Positions 17,572 through 26,958 of a stretch of 64,000 bases of DNA are shown in pieces. Positions within the stretch are counted from its first letter, which is position 1; each line of letters starts with the position of its first letter. Origin of the DNA: Sphaerimonospora mesophila NBRC 14179 = JCM 3151 (GTDB taxonomy: Bacteria; Actinomycetota; Actinomycetes; Streptosporangiales; Streptosporangiaceae); the NCBI GenBank assembly GCA_001552515.1, contig BCRI01000009.1, forward strand, positions 1 through 64,000. Direction: 5' to 3'. A model generated the notes under the pieces. That model had not been told where the DNA came from, made no database searches, and worked only from the letters and a program-made list of their open reading frames with translations. The translations under genes were made by a program, and so were the position numbers.

Positions 17572-18180
17572 TCACGGCTCGGGTGCCGGCGAGGGACTAC
17601 GGCCGTTGCTCGCATCGTCGGCTCCCGCGTCCAGCTCGGCGATGCCGGTGTTGTGGTCGCGGAGCATGCGCATGACGGTGCCAGAGGAGGGGGGCCGGCC
17701 CCTCTTGGCCCCCACGCCGGGTGCCCCGGTCTTGGCCTCGGCTGCCACTCCTTCGCCGGACAGGAGGCGATCAATGAGGGCCTTAAGCGTCTTGGCGTCG
17801 TCCGGGCCGAGCCGGTCCAGCAGGTGACGTCGGGTGGCCGTCTCCAGTGTCGGCAACGTCGCGTTGATCGTGTGCCTGCCTGCCGGGCGTAGCGCGACCT
17901 CCATCCCGTTCGGAAGCTTGTCGCGGGTCACGTAGCCGCGGTCGGCCATCCGGGTCAGCAGGTGCGACAGCCGCGTCCGGTCCCAGCCGAGGGCGGCGGC
18001 GAGGGCGTTCTGCCGCAGACTCCCGCCGGACTCGTGCAGGCAGGCCAAGACGCTCAATTCCGGCTCGGAGACGCCGGACGCCGCGGTGGTTTCGGCGACG
18101 ACGGCGGCACGGACCATCTCATGGGCGCGTTTCCATCGCAGCCACAGCTCAGTCGCCTCACCCGGCCCAACTGTTGACAT
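17572..18180 (-). CDS. MarR-family transcriptional regulator
   Basis: 202-residue winged-helix regulator: [20 protein letters not shown] leads into the recognition helix region ([20 protein letters not shown]) and the wing ([20 protein letters not shown]). The C-terminal ~45 residues are a low-complexity extension ([17 protein letters not shown]) unusual for the family. ATG 18180 is preceded by AGAAGG at seven bases, so the upstream 28 codons were dropped. A strong inverted repeat TGTTGA-N4-TCAACA covers the start codon, indicating autorepression. It is divergent from a membrane protein gene that it probably also controls. Confidence 0.9.
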   Translation of the reverse strand: MSTVGPGEATELWLRWKRAHEMVRAAVVAETTAASGVSEPELSVLACLHESGGSLRQNALAAALGWDRTRLSHLLTRMADRGYVTRDKLPNGMEVALRPAGRHTINATLPTLETATRRHLLDRLGPDDAKTLKALIDRLLSGEGVAAEAKTGAPGVGAKRGRPPSSGTVMRMLRDHNTGIAELDAGADDASNGRSPSPAPEP

Positions 18181-18187
18181 ATCAACA
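18172..18187. promoter_or_regulatory. MarR operator TGTTGA-CATA-TCAACA
   Basis: A perfect 6+4+6 inverted repeat whose centre includes the start codon of the marR gene on the minus strand. Size and position are typical of MarR autoregulatory operators. It lies in the shared promoter region with the divergent membrane gene at 18244. Confidence 0.7.
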
Positions 18188-18243
18188 CCTTCTTTTCTAG
18201 TGTTCGACCCGACCAGACGGCTCGATGTACAAGGACTTCTCCG

Positions 18244-18801
18244 ATGCTCGATCCTCGGCGGCACTACGCCGGCCTGCGCCTGGTGGCGCTACTACCCCTC
18301 CTTCTGTTCCTCCCTGCCGTGATCGCCTTCTTCACGGACCCGGAGGTGGCGTGGGGAGAATACCTGGGTGTCTTCTTCCACCTCTCGATCCTCTTTCTGG
18401 TATCGCGCCTGGAGGCGGCGCCCTGGGCCAAAGCCGCGGGCTACGGCTGGGTGGCACTCGACGTACTCGCCGGCATCCTGATGATCAACGCGATCGAGTA
18501 CGACACAGCCTGGGCGGTCCGGCTCGGCGGCCACGTCCTCGCCGGTGTCTGGATTGTGGCGAGTTCCCTGGTCAGCCGTTCCTGGCCGGTCCGCGTGGTC
18601 GGCGTCATCACCGGCGTCTGGCTCGGCGGCTACTCCTTCGTCGGCACCCTTCTCGCTGAGGAATTCCTGCGCCCGGCCGGAATCATGATCCTGGTCTGGT
18701 TCGCCCTCCTGGCGATTTTCCACCGCGACGATCCCGGGCACCCGGTGGCACCGACCAGCCCCGCACCGGCGGTTCGATCCGCTCCTCGCGCAGATGCTTG
18801 A
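18244..18801 (+). CDS. integral membrane protein of unknown function
   Basis: 185 residues with five or six hydrophobic segments (LRLVALLPLLLFLPAVIAFF, YLGVFFHLSILFLVS, WVALDVLAGILMINAI, LGGHVLAGVWIVASSLV, VVGVITGVWLGGYSFVG, AGIMILVWFALLAIF). No known family was recognised. AAGGA precedes the ATG. It is divergent from the MarR gene and shares its operator region, so it is a probable target, perhaps a drug- or stress-response membrane protein. The last ~15 codons overlap the transposase remnant on the other strand, so its original C-terminus may have been replaced. Confidence 0.7.
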   Translation: MLDPRRHYAGLRLVALLPLLLFLPAVIAFFTDPEVAWGEYLGVFFHLSILFLVSRLEAAPWAKAAGYGWVALDVLAGILMINAIEYDTAWAVRLGGHVLAGVWIVASSLVSRSWPVRVVGVITGVWLGGYSFVGTLLAEEFLRPAGIMILVWFALLAIFHRDDPGHPVAPTSPAPAVRSAPRADA

Positions 18802-19190
18802 GCAACTCCTCTCGCACCCGCTCGGGCCGTCGCTCGGCGTGCGCGACGCGCTCGGCCGGCCAGACCGCCAGCTTTGTCGCGTCTGCGGTCGTACAGGTGC
18901 GAAAGCCCAGGTGCGTGCGGATCTGACTGCGGTGGTACTCGATCGTCGAGCCGGACCACTCGTAGAAGCCGAGCTCTGAGGCGGGAACCTGAACCCGCTT
19001 GGCCACATGCTCGACCACGTCGTCCGGCGGACTGAACGACCGCGCGGGAACCGGCCGTGCTGCGTGCAGAACTTCAGCAAGATCGCGAAGCCGAGTCGCG
19101 TGGCGTCGCGCTTTCCGGCGATAAGGTCGCGCTCTTCGTCCAGGATCGTCCCGTGCTCGACCAGCTCGTCGACGTGCATCCGGGTTCGGG
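18755..19190 (-). pseudogene. remnant of a Tn3-family transposase (N-terminal DUF4158 region), frameshifted
   Basis: On the minus strand one frame reads VDELVEHGTILDEERDLIAG, then KRDATRLGFAILLKF and GRFPRG. Near 19045 the match shifts to another frame with FSPPDDVVEHVAKRVQVPA, ELGFYEWSGSTIEYHRSQIR, HLGFR and RPERVREELLKHLREERIEP. Together these are the N-terminal domain of Tn3-type TnpA. The large catalytic domain, terminal repeats and resolvase are absent, so only about 145 of ~1,000 residues remain and the element is dead. It lies against two membrane or lipoprotein genes whose ends it may have truncated. Confidence 0.78.
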
Positions 19191-19245
19191 GCACCTGCGC
19201 CAGCGCCTGAATGAACCCTCCAGGTCGGTGGCACGTCCCTTCGGT

Positions 19246-20085
19246 ATGAAGAGATCGCGTTTGACCGTCATCGCGCTGCTCGCGTCGTTGTGCGCCTGCG
19301 GCCAGTCCGGTGCCGGTCCGATGTTCGCTGTGGCCTCGACCGAGACGATCGTGTTGCCGCGGGCCGATCAGCCCACACCGCATCGGCCCACCCTGGAGCG
19401 GCTCAAACGAGAGGCGGCGTCGTCGGGCCGGCCCCTGGAGGAGGTCGTCAAACGGTACGCGGCCCGGGTGGCCGCTACCTCGTCCCCCAGGCCGACGGAC
19501 TTCGACGGTTACGACCCCGCGGTGACCGAACCGGACGTGACGATCGACGGCATTCCCTACGCCGAGCTGGTCGACATCGGGACCATCGCAAAATCGGAGG
19601 GCATTTCCTATGAGGAGGCCATCGACCGCTTCGGCGCACAGTCGTCCAACAGCCGGGTGATCGACAAACTCAATGCGGAGTTCCCTGACGAGATCTCCGG
19701 CGTCGGATACGTCGACGACCATCGGGGGCTGCGCGTCGGCTTCAAGGGTTCCATCCCGGCTCGCGCGATCGAGCTGGCCAGGACCCTCCCCATGGAGGTC
19801 ACCCTGATCGGCGGCAAGGGATTCTCCACCGCGGAGCTCCGGCGGGCCCAGGACACGGTCGTCTCCTGGCTCCGATCCCGTCCCGAGGTGGCCACGATGA
19901 CGGCGCACCCGGATGACGAGACCGGCCAGGTCAAGGTCACCGTTCAGCCGAAGGTGATGCCGGACGATACCGAGGAGTTCAAGCGTCGGCTTCAGCTCCC
20001 GCAGCCGGACAATCCGCACATCACCGTCGAAGTCACGCTCTCCGCGGGGCCATCGCGTGGTCTCGCTTCACATCTAATGACATAA
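19246..20085 (+). CDS. putative secreted lipoprotein
   Basis: 279 residues. The start MKRSRLTVIALLASLCACGQ is a lipoprotein signal with lipobox LCAC, so Cys18 should be lipidated and the protein anchored outside the membrane. The mature part is acidic, with a C-terminal alpha/beta region (EVTLIGGKGFSTAELRRAQ) that faintly recalls propeptides of secreted S1 peptidases, but no peptidase domain follows. Function unknown. ATG 19246 has no good ribosome site and the sequence just upstream is transposase remnant, so its native promoter may be lost. Confidence 0.72.
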   Translation: MKRSRLTVIALLASLCACGQSGAGPMFAVASTETIVLPRADQPTPHRPTLERLKREAASSGRPLEEVVKRYAARVAATSSPRPTDFDGYDPAVTEPDVTIDGIPYAELVDIGTIAKSEGISYEEAIDRFGAQSSNSRVIDKLNAEFPDEISGVGYVDDHRGLRVGFKGSIPARAIELARTLPMEVTLIGGKGFSTAELRRAQDTVVSWLRSRPEVATMTAHPDDETGQVKVTVQPKVMPDDTEEFKRRLQLPQPDNPHITVEVTLSAGPSRGLASHLMT

Positions 20086-20156
20086 CCGCCTAAGTTGCTG
20101 CCCGCGGCGGAGATTTGTCGCTAATGTTGCCGCGAACCTCTCACTAGGTGGTGTGC

Positions 20157-20630
20157 ATGCGGCACTTCTTCGGGCTGCTGCTGGGCGTTTTCGTCGCCGC
20201 GGCCCTGCTCCTCGGTGGCGGATGGGCCTCCCAGGAGGTGATTCGAGGCGCGGTGCAGAACGTCGATCCGATCAAGGAACCCCGCATGCTGATCGCGATC
20301 GGTGCGATGGTGGCCGTGGGTCTGCTGCTCGGGCTGGTCCTGGTGGGCCGGGTGTCCCCGCTGGCGACGTTCATCCCGTCGATGGCGCTGCTCGCCTGGA
20401 CCGTTGTCTATGTCCTGGACGTCTCGCGGGCCGCGTCCCTCGCCCCCACCGGCGCCTCCGTGCACCATGAGCTCGCCCAGGCGGGACAGGGGACGCTCAC
20501 CCTGCTGTCCAGCGGGGTCTACGCCATGGTCGGCATCGCGCTGTTCCTCCCGGTGCTGATGCCGTCCCGGTGGGCGCGCCAGGTCGGGAGCGAGGAGGAA
20601 GAAGAGGACGAGGAGGGCCTCGGCTTCTGA
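20157..20630 (+). CDS. small integral membrane protein, unknown function
   Basis: 157 residues with four predicted membrane segments (FGLLLGVFVAAALLLGGGWA, MLIAIGAMVAVGLLLGLVLV, LATFIPSMALLAWTVVYVL, SGVYAMVGIALFLPVLM) and a highly acidic C-terminus (EEEEEDEEG). ATG 20157 is preceded by AGGTGG at five bases, which favours it over the GTG at 20148. No family recognised; proteins of this shape are common in actinomycetes. Its stop lies only eight bases from the end of the converging ABC ATPase gene. Confidence 0.75.
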   Translation: MRHFFGLLLGVFVAAALLLGGGWASQEVIRGAVQNVDPIKEPRMLIAIGAMVAVGLLLGLVLVGRVSPLATFIPSMALLAWTVVYVLDVSRAASLAPTGASVHHELAQAGQGTLTLLSSGVYAMVGIALFLPVLMPSRWARQVGSEEEEEDEEGLGF

Positions 20631-20637
20631 GCCTCCG

Positions 20638-21402
20638 CTATCGGGGCTCGCCGGTCGGCGACGCGCCGTTGCGGTAGAGGTGCGCCACCACGTCCTCGAT
20701 CGAGGTCTCGCCCGGCACGGTGGCCAGCAGCTCGCCGACCGTGCCGTCGAAGGCGAGCCTGCCGTGGTCGATCAGCAGCACCCGGCGGCACAGCCGTTCG
20801 ACGTCGCCCAGGTCGTGGGTGGTGAGCAGGACCGTGGTGCCGTACTCGGCGTTGCGCCGCCGCAGGAAGTCGCGCACTCCCGCCTTGCTGACGATGTCGA
20901 GGCCGATCGTCGGCTCGTCGAGGACGAGCACCGCCGGGTCGTGGAGCAGCGCCGCCGCGAGGTCGCCGCGCATCCGCTGACCGAGGCTGAGCTGCCGGAC
21001 CGGGGTCGTCAGGAACCCGGCCATGTCGAGGAGAGTGGTCAACTCGTCCAGCCGCTCCCGGAACGGCTTTCGATCTACTTTGTAAAGGAGGCGGATCAGT
21101 TCGAAGCTGTCCCTCAGCGGCAGATCCCACCACAGCGTGGTCCGCTGGCCGAAGACCACGCCGATCCGCCGGGCGAGAGCCGTACGACGGCGGGTGGGGT
21201 CGAGGCCGGCCACGGTGACCCGGCCCGACGTCGGCGACAGGATGCCGGTGAGCATCTTGATCGTCGTGGATTTGCCGGCGCCGTTCGGGCCCAGGCAGCC
21301 GACGAACTCCCCGGCCTCGATGCGGAAGGACAGGTCCCGTACGGCATGCACGACGCGGCCGCGCACCTTGAAGGCGCGGCCGAGAGCGGCGGCCTCGATC
21401 AT
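20638..21402 (-). CDS. ABC-2 type exporter, ATP-binding subunit
   Basis: 254-residue ATPase with Walker A GPNGAGKST (about 41-49), Q-loop VVFGQRTTLWWDLP, signature LSLGQRMRGDLAAALLHDP, Walker B VLVLDEP and the switch His in LLTTHDLGDV. It powers export by the two permeases upstream in the same operon (2 bp and further away). ATG 21402 has GGGGAG six bases before it. The pairing with two DUF990-type permeases is characteristic of actinobacterial ABC-2 exporters of unknown, possibly lipophilic, substrate. Confidence 0.92.
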   Translation of the reverse strand: MIEAAALGRAFKVRGRVVHAVRDLSFRIEAGEFVGCLGPNGAGKSTTIKMLTGILSPTSGRVTVAGLDPTRRRTALARRIGVVFGQRTTLWWDLPLRDSFELIRLLYKVDRKPFRERLDELTTLLDMAGFLTTPVRQLSLGQRMRGDLAAALLHDPAVLVLDEPTIGLDIVSKAGVRDFLRRRNAEYGTTVLLTTHDLGDVERLCRRVLLIDHGRLAFDGTVGELLATVPGETSIEDVVAHLYRNGASPTGEPR

Positions 21403-21404
21403 GG

Positions 21405-22193
21405 TCAGCTCCCCGTCGATCGGTAGCGGCGGATCCCGGCGCGCCAGGCGAGCGCGGCGACGAGCGCCAGCGCGACGGCGGCGGCCGGGGAGAGGAAACG
21501 CACCCAGTGCGGCAGGCCGAGCGGGTCGTCGCGACCGAGCACGTACAGCCCCGGCTGCCAGTTGACGAACGCCAGCGGCAGGATGAACGTGACACCCCGG
21601 ACGATGTGGTCGCCGTAGACGCTCAGCGGATACTGGGTGAGCATGCCGCCCCCGTAGGTGAACGCGTTGGCGACCTCGGGGGCGTCGGTGAGCAGGAACT
21701 GGACGGCGCCGCCGAGGGCCCAGACGGACGTGAAGATCACGATGCCGCAGACGACCATCACCGGGATCATCCAGGCGCGGCCCGCCGGCACGTCCAGCCG
21801 GGGCAGCGCGATGCCCAGCACGACGGCCGCCTGGGCCACCCGGCCGATCCGATGCGGCATGAACCGGTCGGCGGCCACCTGTACGAACGGGCTCACCGGC
21901 CGGATCAGCATCGCGTCGAGGGTGCCGGCCCTGATGTGCTCGCTGATCCGGTCGACGTTGCTGAACAGCAGGTCGGCGATGGCGAAGGCCAGGCCGGCCG
22001 AGCCGTACAGGAACATGACCTCGGTGAGGCCGAAGCCGCCGAGCGAGGAGGTGTTCGCGAAGATCACCCAGATCACGGCGATGTCGAGGCCGCTCACGAC
22101 GAACCCGCCGACGGTCATGAGGGCGAACGAGAGCGGGTACTGCGCGGCGGCCCTGGTCCACGTCCACACGAGCAGCGCGTAGGTTCTAACCAC
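21405..22193 (-). CDS. ABC-2 type exporter permease (DUF990 type), second subunit
   Basis: 262 residues with six hydrophobic segments and the family motif FLYGSAGLAFAIADLLFSNVD-like stretch followed by RISEHIRAGTLDAMLIRPVSP, typical of the DUF990/ABC2_membrane_3 permeases. GTG 22193 was chosen because GGGAGG lies about six bases upstream. It is 35 bp downstream of the first permease and 2 bp upstream of the ATPase. The two permeases probably form a heterodimeric channel. Confidence 0.88.
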   Translation of the reverse strand: MVRTYALLVWTWTRAAAQYPLSFALMTVGGFVVSGLDIAVIWVIFANTSSLGGFGLTEVMFLYGSAGLAFAIADLLFSNVDRISEHIRAGTLDAMLIRPVSPFVQVAADRFMPHRIGRVAQAAVVLGIALPRLDVPAGRAWMIPVMVVCGIVIFTSVWALGGAVQFLLTDAPEVANAFTYGGGMLTQYPLSVYGDHIVRGVTFILPLAFVNWQPGLYVLGRDDPLGLPHWVRFLSPAAAVALALVAALAWRAGIRRYRSTGS

Positions 22194-22228
22194 GGGGACC
22201 TCCCGCTTCGGCGGCGCCCGCGGGTCGC

Positions 22229-23218
22229 TCAGCCACCCTGGATCACCACCTTCCGCCGGGCGGCCGCCGTGAGGGCCGCGCCCAGCCCGAGCAGCACGGC
22301 CGCCCACAGGCACTGGAACGCCAGGGCCCCCGCCAGGCCGCCGGTCCGGTCGCCGATCCTGCCCAGGTACACGTCGGCGGGCACCTGCACCATCGCGGCC
22401 CAGGGCAGCGAGCGGGCGAGCGAACCGAGCCACCCGGGGAAGATCACCAAGGGCAGCATCATCCCGCTGAAGAACGTGGTGAGCACCATCGACATCACGT
22501 TGAGGCCCCGGTCGTCCAGCACCCAGCAGGCGGCGAGCGCGATCAGGTAGCGCCAGCCGAAGCTGACGACGACGGCGAGGACGAGGCACACCAGGAAGGC
22601 GGCCGCCTCGGCCGGCGGCTCGATCCCGAACAGCAGCGCGCCGGCGAGCGTGGGCGGGAGGCCGCGGGCGAGGAAGAGGTAGGCGGCCCGGCCCAGGTCC
22701 TCCGACAGGGTCCACATCTGCAGGGGCGCCGGGCGGACGAGATCGAGCGCGATGTCGCCGCTGCGGATGCGCCGGGGGAGCTCCAGACCCCCGCCGAACA
22801 GCTGCATCGGCCCGATGAACGCCTGGGTGAGGAAGCAGAAGGTGACGGCGTCGCCCACGTCGTAGCCGCCGAGCCCCGGCCGGGACTCCCACAGGGCGAT
22901 CAGCACGTACGCGCGCAGCACCCCGAAGACGGTGTTGGTGAGCGCGCCGGCCGCCGCCGCGCCCCAGTAGGTCGCGTGCCTGCGGAAGCCGTACCGGACG
23001 AGTCGCAGATAGAGGAAGAAGGCAGGACACCTCCCAAAGTCGGGCCCGGGGGATCGGGCGGTCGGGGTCGGACGGTCCGGAGTCTGGCGGTCGGGAGTCT
23101 GGCGGTTGGGAGTCGGCGGGGAGATCAGGACGCGTCGGTCCGGACCGTGTGGTCCGGGGAGTGGCTCGAGGGGTGGTCCGGGCGCGTGGTCCGGACCGTG
23201 GAGATCGTAAATCATCAT
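22229..23218 (-). CDS. ABC-2 type exporter permease (DUF990 type), first subunit
   Basis: Six-TM permease with ELPRRIRSGDIALDLVRPAP, the counterpart of the RAGTLDAMLIRPVSP motif of the next subunit. The conserved region begins only at about residue 68 (FFLYLRLVRYGFRRHATYW). The preceding ~60 residues are a proline-rich, repeat-encoded stretch (NRQTPDRQTPDRPTP) with no family match, so the true start may lie downstream even though no standard start codon with a ribosome site is visible there. ATG 23218 is reported for lack of better. First gene of a three-gene exporter operon. Confidence 0.78.
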   Translation of the reverse strand: MMIYDLHGPDHAPGPPLEPLPGPHGPDRRVLISPPTPNRQTPDRQTPDRPTPTARSPGPDFGRCPAFFLYLRLVRYGFRRHATYWGAAAAGALTNTVFGVLRAYVLIALWESRPGLGGYDVGDAVTFCFLTQAFIGPMQLFGGGLELPRRIRSGDIALDLVRPAPLQMWTLSEDLGRAAYLFLARGLPPTLAGALLFGIEPPAEAAAFLVCLVLAVVVSFGWRYLIALAACWVLDDRGLNVMSMVLTTFFSGMMLPLVIFPGWLGSLARSLPWAAMVQVPADVYLGRIGDRTGGLAGALAFQCLWAAVLLGLGAALTAAARRKVVIQGG

Positions 23219-23400
23219 GCGGCCGCGTGCACTTGATTACCGAGCGCTTTCCTGGGCAGCGGGAAGCACAGGGGGATGTCCTGCCCACAGGGCTCCCACC
23301 AGGAGCGTTACCTGACCGTAACCAGTCTGTGAGGAGGGTGAAACATACCGACCGGTAGAACCGTTACCTATACGGGAATGTCCCTTTTGGGAGGTTTTGA

Positions 23401-24399
23401 ATGGGTGACGAGCTGAACCGTGATGTTCATCCTGATTACCCCGTGAGCTGGCAGGCGGCCGCCCTCAACGGACTGCTCCGGGGGACGATGAAGCCGATGA
23501 CCAGCATCCTCCTCCGCAACACCACGGGCATGACGGTCGCCAGCCGGGTGATGGGCCTGGGCGAGCGCGTGCCGGGCATCCTTCCCAAGCACGTGACCAT
23601 AGAACAGGAGAGGTTCGGCGCCTGCTCCGGCGAGTGGGTGCGCGCCGGCGACGGCATGGACGAGGGCAAGGTCCTGCTCTACTTCCACGGTGGCGCGTAC
23701 TTCCTGTGCTCGGCCGCCACGCATCGCCCGATCACCTGGCGGCTGTCGCTCACGGCCGGGCGGCCGGTGCTCTCCCTCGACTACCGGCAGGGACCGGTCC
23801 ACTCGCTCGCCGAGTCGCTCTCCGACGCGCTCGCCGCCTATGAGTGCCTGCTCGATCGCGGGTACGCCCCCGAGGACATCCTGCTGGCCGGCGACTCCGC
23901 CGGCGGCCATCTCACCCTGGCCAGCCTGCTCGCCCTGCGCGACAGGGGCATGCCCCTGCCCGCGGCCGGCGTATGCCTTTCCCCCTGGACCGACCTGAGC
24001 AGCTCGCGCCGCAGGGTGAACCACTGGAGCGACCCCATGCTTCCCGCCGGGCGCGTGGACTGGCTCGCCCGCCGCTGGACCGACGGCCTCGACCCGCTCG
24101 ACCCCCTCGTATCCCCCGTCTACGGCGACTACACCGGCATCCCGCCACTGATGATCGTGACGGGTTCGACGGAGGTCCTGCGCGATGAGGGCCACCGGGT
24201 CGCGCTGAGCGCGCGGGAGAACGGCGTGCCGGTGACCTACGAGGAGTGGCGCCGGATGCCCCACGTCTTCCCGATCCTCGCCGACCTCCTCCCCGAGGCA
24301 CGCATGGTGTTCAAGCACATCTCCCGATTCTTCGACGCCGTCGAGGCGGCCGGCCGCGCCGGAACCGCCGTACGCTCCGAGAGCGAAGCCGCCGCCTGA
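23401..24399 (+). CDS. alpha/beta hydrolase, hormone-sensitive-lipase family
   Basis: 332-residue esterase/lipase. The oxyanion motif HGGAYF is at 96-101, the nucleophile elbow GDSAGG has Ser166, the acid lies in TGSTEVLRDE, and the base in MPHVF. This is the HSL (family IV) group acting on short to medium acyl esters. Strong ribosome site GGGAGG seven bases before ATG 23401. Upstream, a symmetric-looking TACCGACCGGTA (about 23347-23358) is a candidate TetR-type operator. It is divergent from the ABC exporter operon; joint control is possible. Confidence 0.88.
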   Translation: MGDELNRDVHPDYPVSWQAAALNGLLRGTMKPMTSILLRNTTGMTVASRVMGLGERVPGILPKHVTIEQERFGACSGEWVRAGDGMDEGKVLLYFHGGAYFLCSAATHRPITWRLSLTAGRPVLSLDYRQGPVHSLAESLSDALAAYECLLDRGYAPEDILLAGDSAGGHLTLASLLALRDRGMPLPAAGVCLSPWTDLSSSRRRVNHWSDPMLPAGRVDWLARRWTDGLDPLDPLVSPVYGDYTGIPPLMIVTGSTEVLRDEGHRVALSARENGVPVTYEEWRRMPHVFPILADLLPEARMVFKHISRFFDAVEAAGRAGTAVRSESEAAA

Positions 24400-24461
24400 A
24401 CCGGGCCGAGTCGGCCTGCGCCTGCAGCGGGCCGGGGGTGGTCTGGTGCATTCTTGGTCGG

Positions 24462-25271
24462 GTGGACGCAGCTCTCGAACTCAACGATGTGACAATCCGT
24501 GTGGTCGGCCGGACGCTCGTCTCCGGGGCGGACTGGCGGGTCGAGTACGGCCAGCACTGGGTGATCCTCGGCCCCAACGGGGCGGGGAAGACCACGATGC
24601 TCTCGGTCGCGGCAGCCGTACGGCACCCGAGCTCGGGCACCGTAACCGTGCTCGGACGGCGGCTCGGCCGGGTCGACCTGCGGGAGCTGCGGCGGGACAT
24701 CGGGCTGGTGGCGGCCAGCCAGCGGCTCGTCGACGAGGCACTGCTCGAGGAGGAGGCGGCCGACGCGCTCACCGTCGTACTGACCGGGCACACCGGGACC
24801 AGCGCCCCGCTCTGGGACAGGTACGGCGAAGCCGAGCGGGAGCGGGCCGAGCGGCTGCTGGCCGACCTCGGCTGCAAGGACCTGGGGGACCGGCCGTTCC
24901 GGGTGTGCTCGCAGGGGGAGCGGGCCAGGATCCGGGTGGCCCGGGCGCTGATGGCCGACCCGGCGATCCTGCTGCTGGACGAGCCGTTCGCGGGCCTCGA
25001 CCTGCCCGCCCGCGAGGACCTGATCGAGGCGCTGGAGGATCTCGCCGCGGCCCGGCCCGGCCTGACGACCGTGCTGGTCACCCACCACCTGGAGGAGGTG
25101 CCGGCGACCACCACCCACGCGCTGCTCATGAAGGACACCCGCATCGTCGCGGCCGGTCCGGTGCGTGAGGTGCTGACCGGGGCCAACCTCTCCGACTGCT
25201 TCGGGCGGCGGCTGCGGCTCGACACGGTGGACGGCCGCTGGTACGCACGCGCGCTGCGCTCCTCCGCGTGA
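24462..25271 (+). CDS. stand-alone ABC ATPase, YlmA/ModF-like
   Basis: 269 residues with Walker A GPNGAGKTT, signature CSQGERARIRVARAL, Walker B ILLLDEPFAGLDLP and the switch His in LVTHHLEEVP. No permease is adjacent. The sequence type resembles the YlmA/ModF soluble ABC proteins whose role is unclear. GTG 24462 (VDAALELNDVTI) is the first start in a plausible position and has no Shine-Dalgarno, so the mRNA may be leaderless. It lies 62 bp after the lipase gene on the same strand. Confidence 0.85.
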   Translation: MDAALELNDVTIRVVGRTLVSGADWRVEYGQHWVILGPNGAGKTTMLSVAAAVRHPSSGTVTVLGRRLGRVDLRELRRDIGLVAASQRLVDEALLEEEAADALTVVLTGHTGTSAPLWDRYGEAERERAERLLADLGCKDLGDRPFRVCSQGERARIRVARALMADPAILLLDEPFAGLDLPAREDLIEALEDLAAARPGLTTVLVTHHLEEVPATTTHALLMKDTRIVAAGPVREVLTGANLSDCFGRRLRLDTVDGRWYARALRSSA

Positions 25272-25333
25272 GGAGACCCGCGTGAGGAGATCCGTGTGAG
25301 GGCGATGCGTGTGAGGGCGATGCGTGTGAGGGA
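25266..25333. repeat. short tandem repeats at the 3' end of the ABC ATPase gene
   Basis: Two units of GCGTGAGGAGA are followed by two and a half 15-bp units CGTGTGAGGGCGATG (25293-25333). They begin at the ATPase stop codon and look like slippage duplications of that codon region (each contains TGA). No function seen. Confidence 0.75.
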
Positions 25334-25384
25334 CCCCGCCGCGGTCCGTCGGGTCCGGGAGTGACCCGCGGTTCCGCGGCGGGG
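25334..25384. terminator. bidirectional hairpin between the ABC ATPase and aceA
   Basis: An 11-bp perfect stem (CCCCGCCGCGG, 25334-25344, with 25374-25384) encloses a loop that itself contains GGGTC/GACCC. It lies between two converging genes; no T-run. Confidence 0.7.
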
Positions 25385-25421
25385 CCGGTTTCGACCTGCT
25401 GCCGTACGCTGCCCGTGCGAG

Positions 25422-26714
<1,293 letters not shown>

Positions 26715-26823
26715 GTCCAGATCACTCCCTTGTTGCGTGCTCTGTCGTCACCTGGGGCTTGCTTCCGAGTCTGTTGCCCCGAAGAGAGATCAACAAGGAC
26801 ATCTGTCACGGAAGAACGCAAAA

Positions 26824-26858
26824 TATTCTGCTAACACGAAGACTCGACAGTATTCAGC
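26824..26858. promoter_or_regulatory. repeated TATTCWGC motif in the aceA-ramB divergent promoter
   Basis: The 244-bp region 26715-26958 carries two direct copies of TATTC(T/A)GC (26824-26831 and 26851-26858), 27 bp apart, in its AT-rich centre, next to ACGCAAAATATTC. RamB of corynebacteria binds AT-rich sites with a GCAAA core, so these are candidate RamB boxes. Not tested. Confidence 0.35.
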
Positions 26859-26958
26859 GGTGAAGAAATGACGAGTTTTCCCGATGGACTAGACCAATCA
26901 AGTGGTGTGGACCACCTATCGGTGGAAGATCCGAGGATTTTTCGCCTAGGATCGGTTC

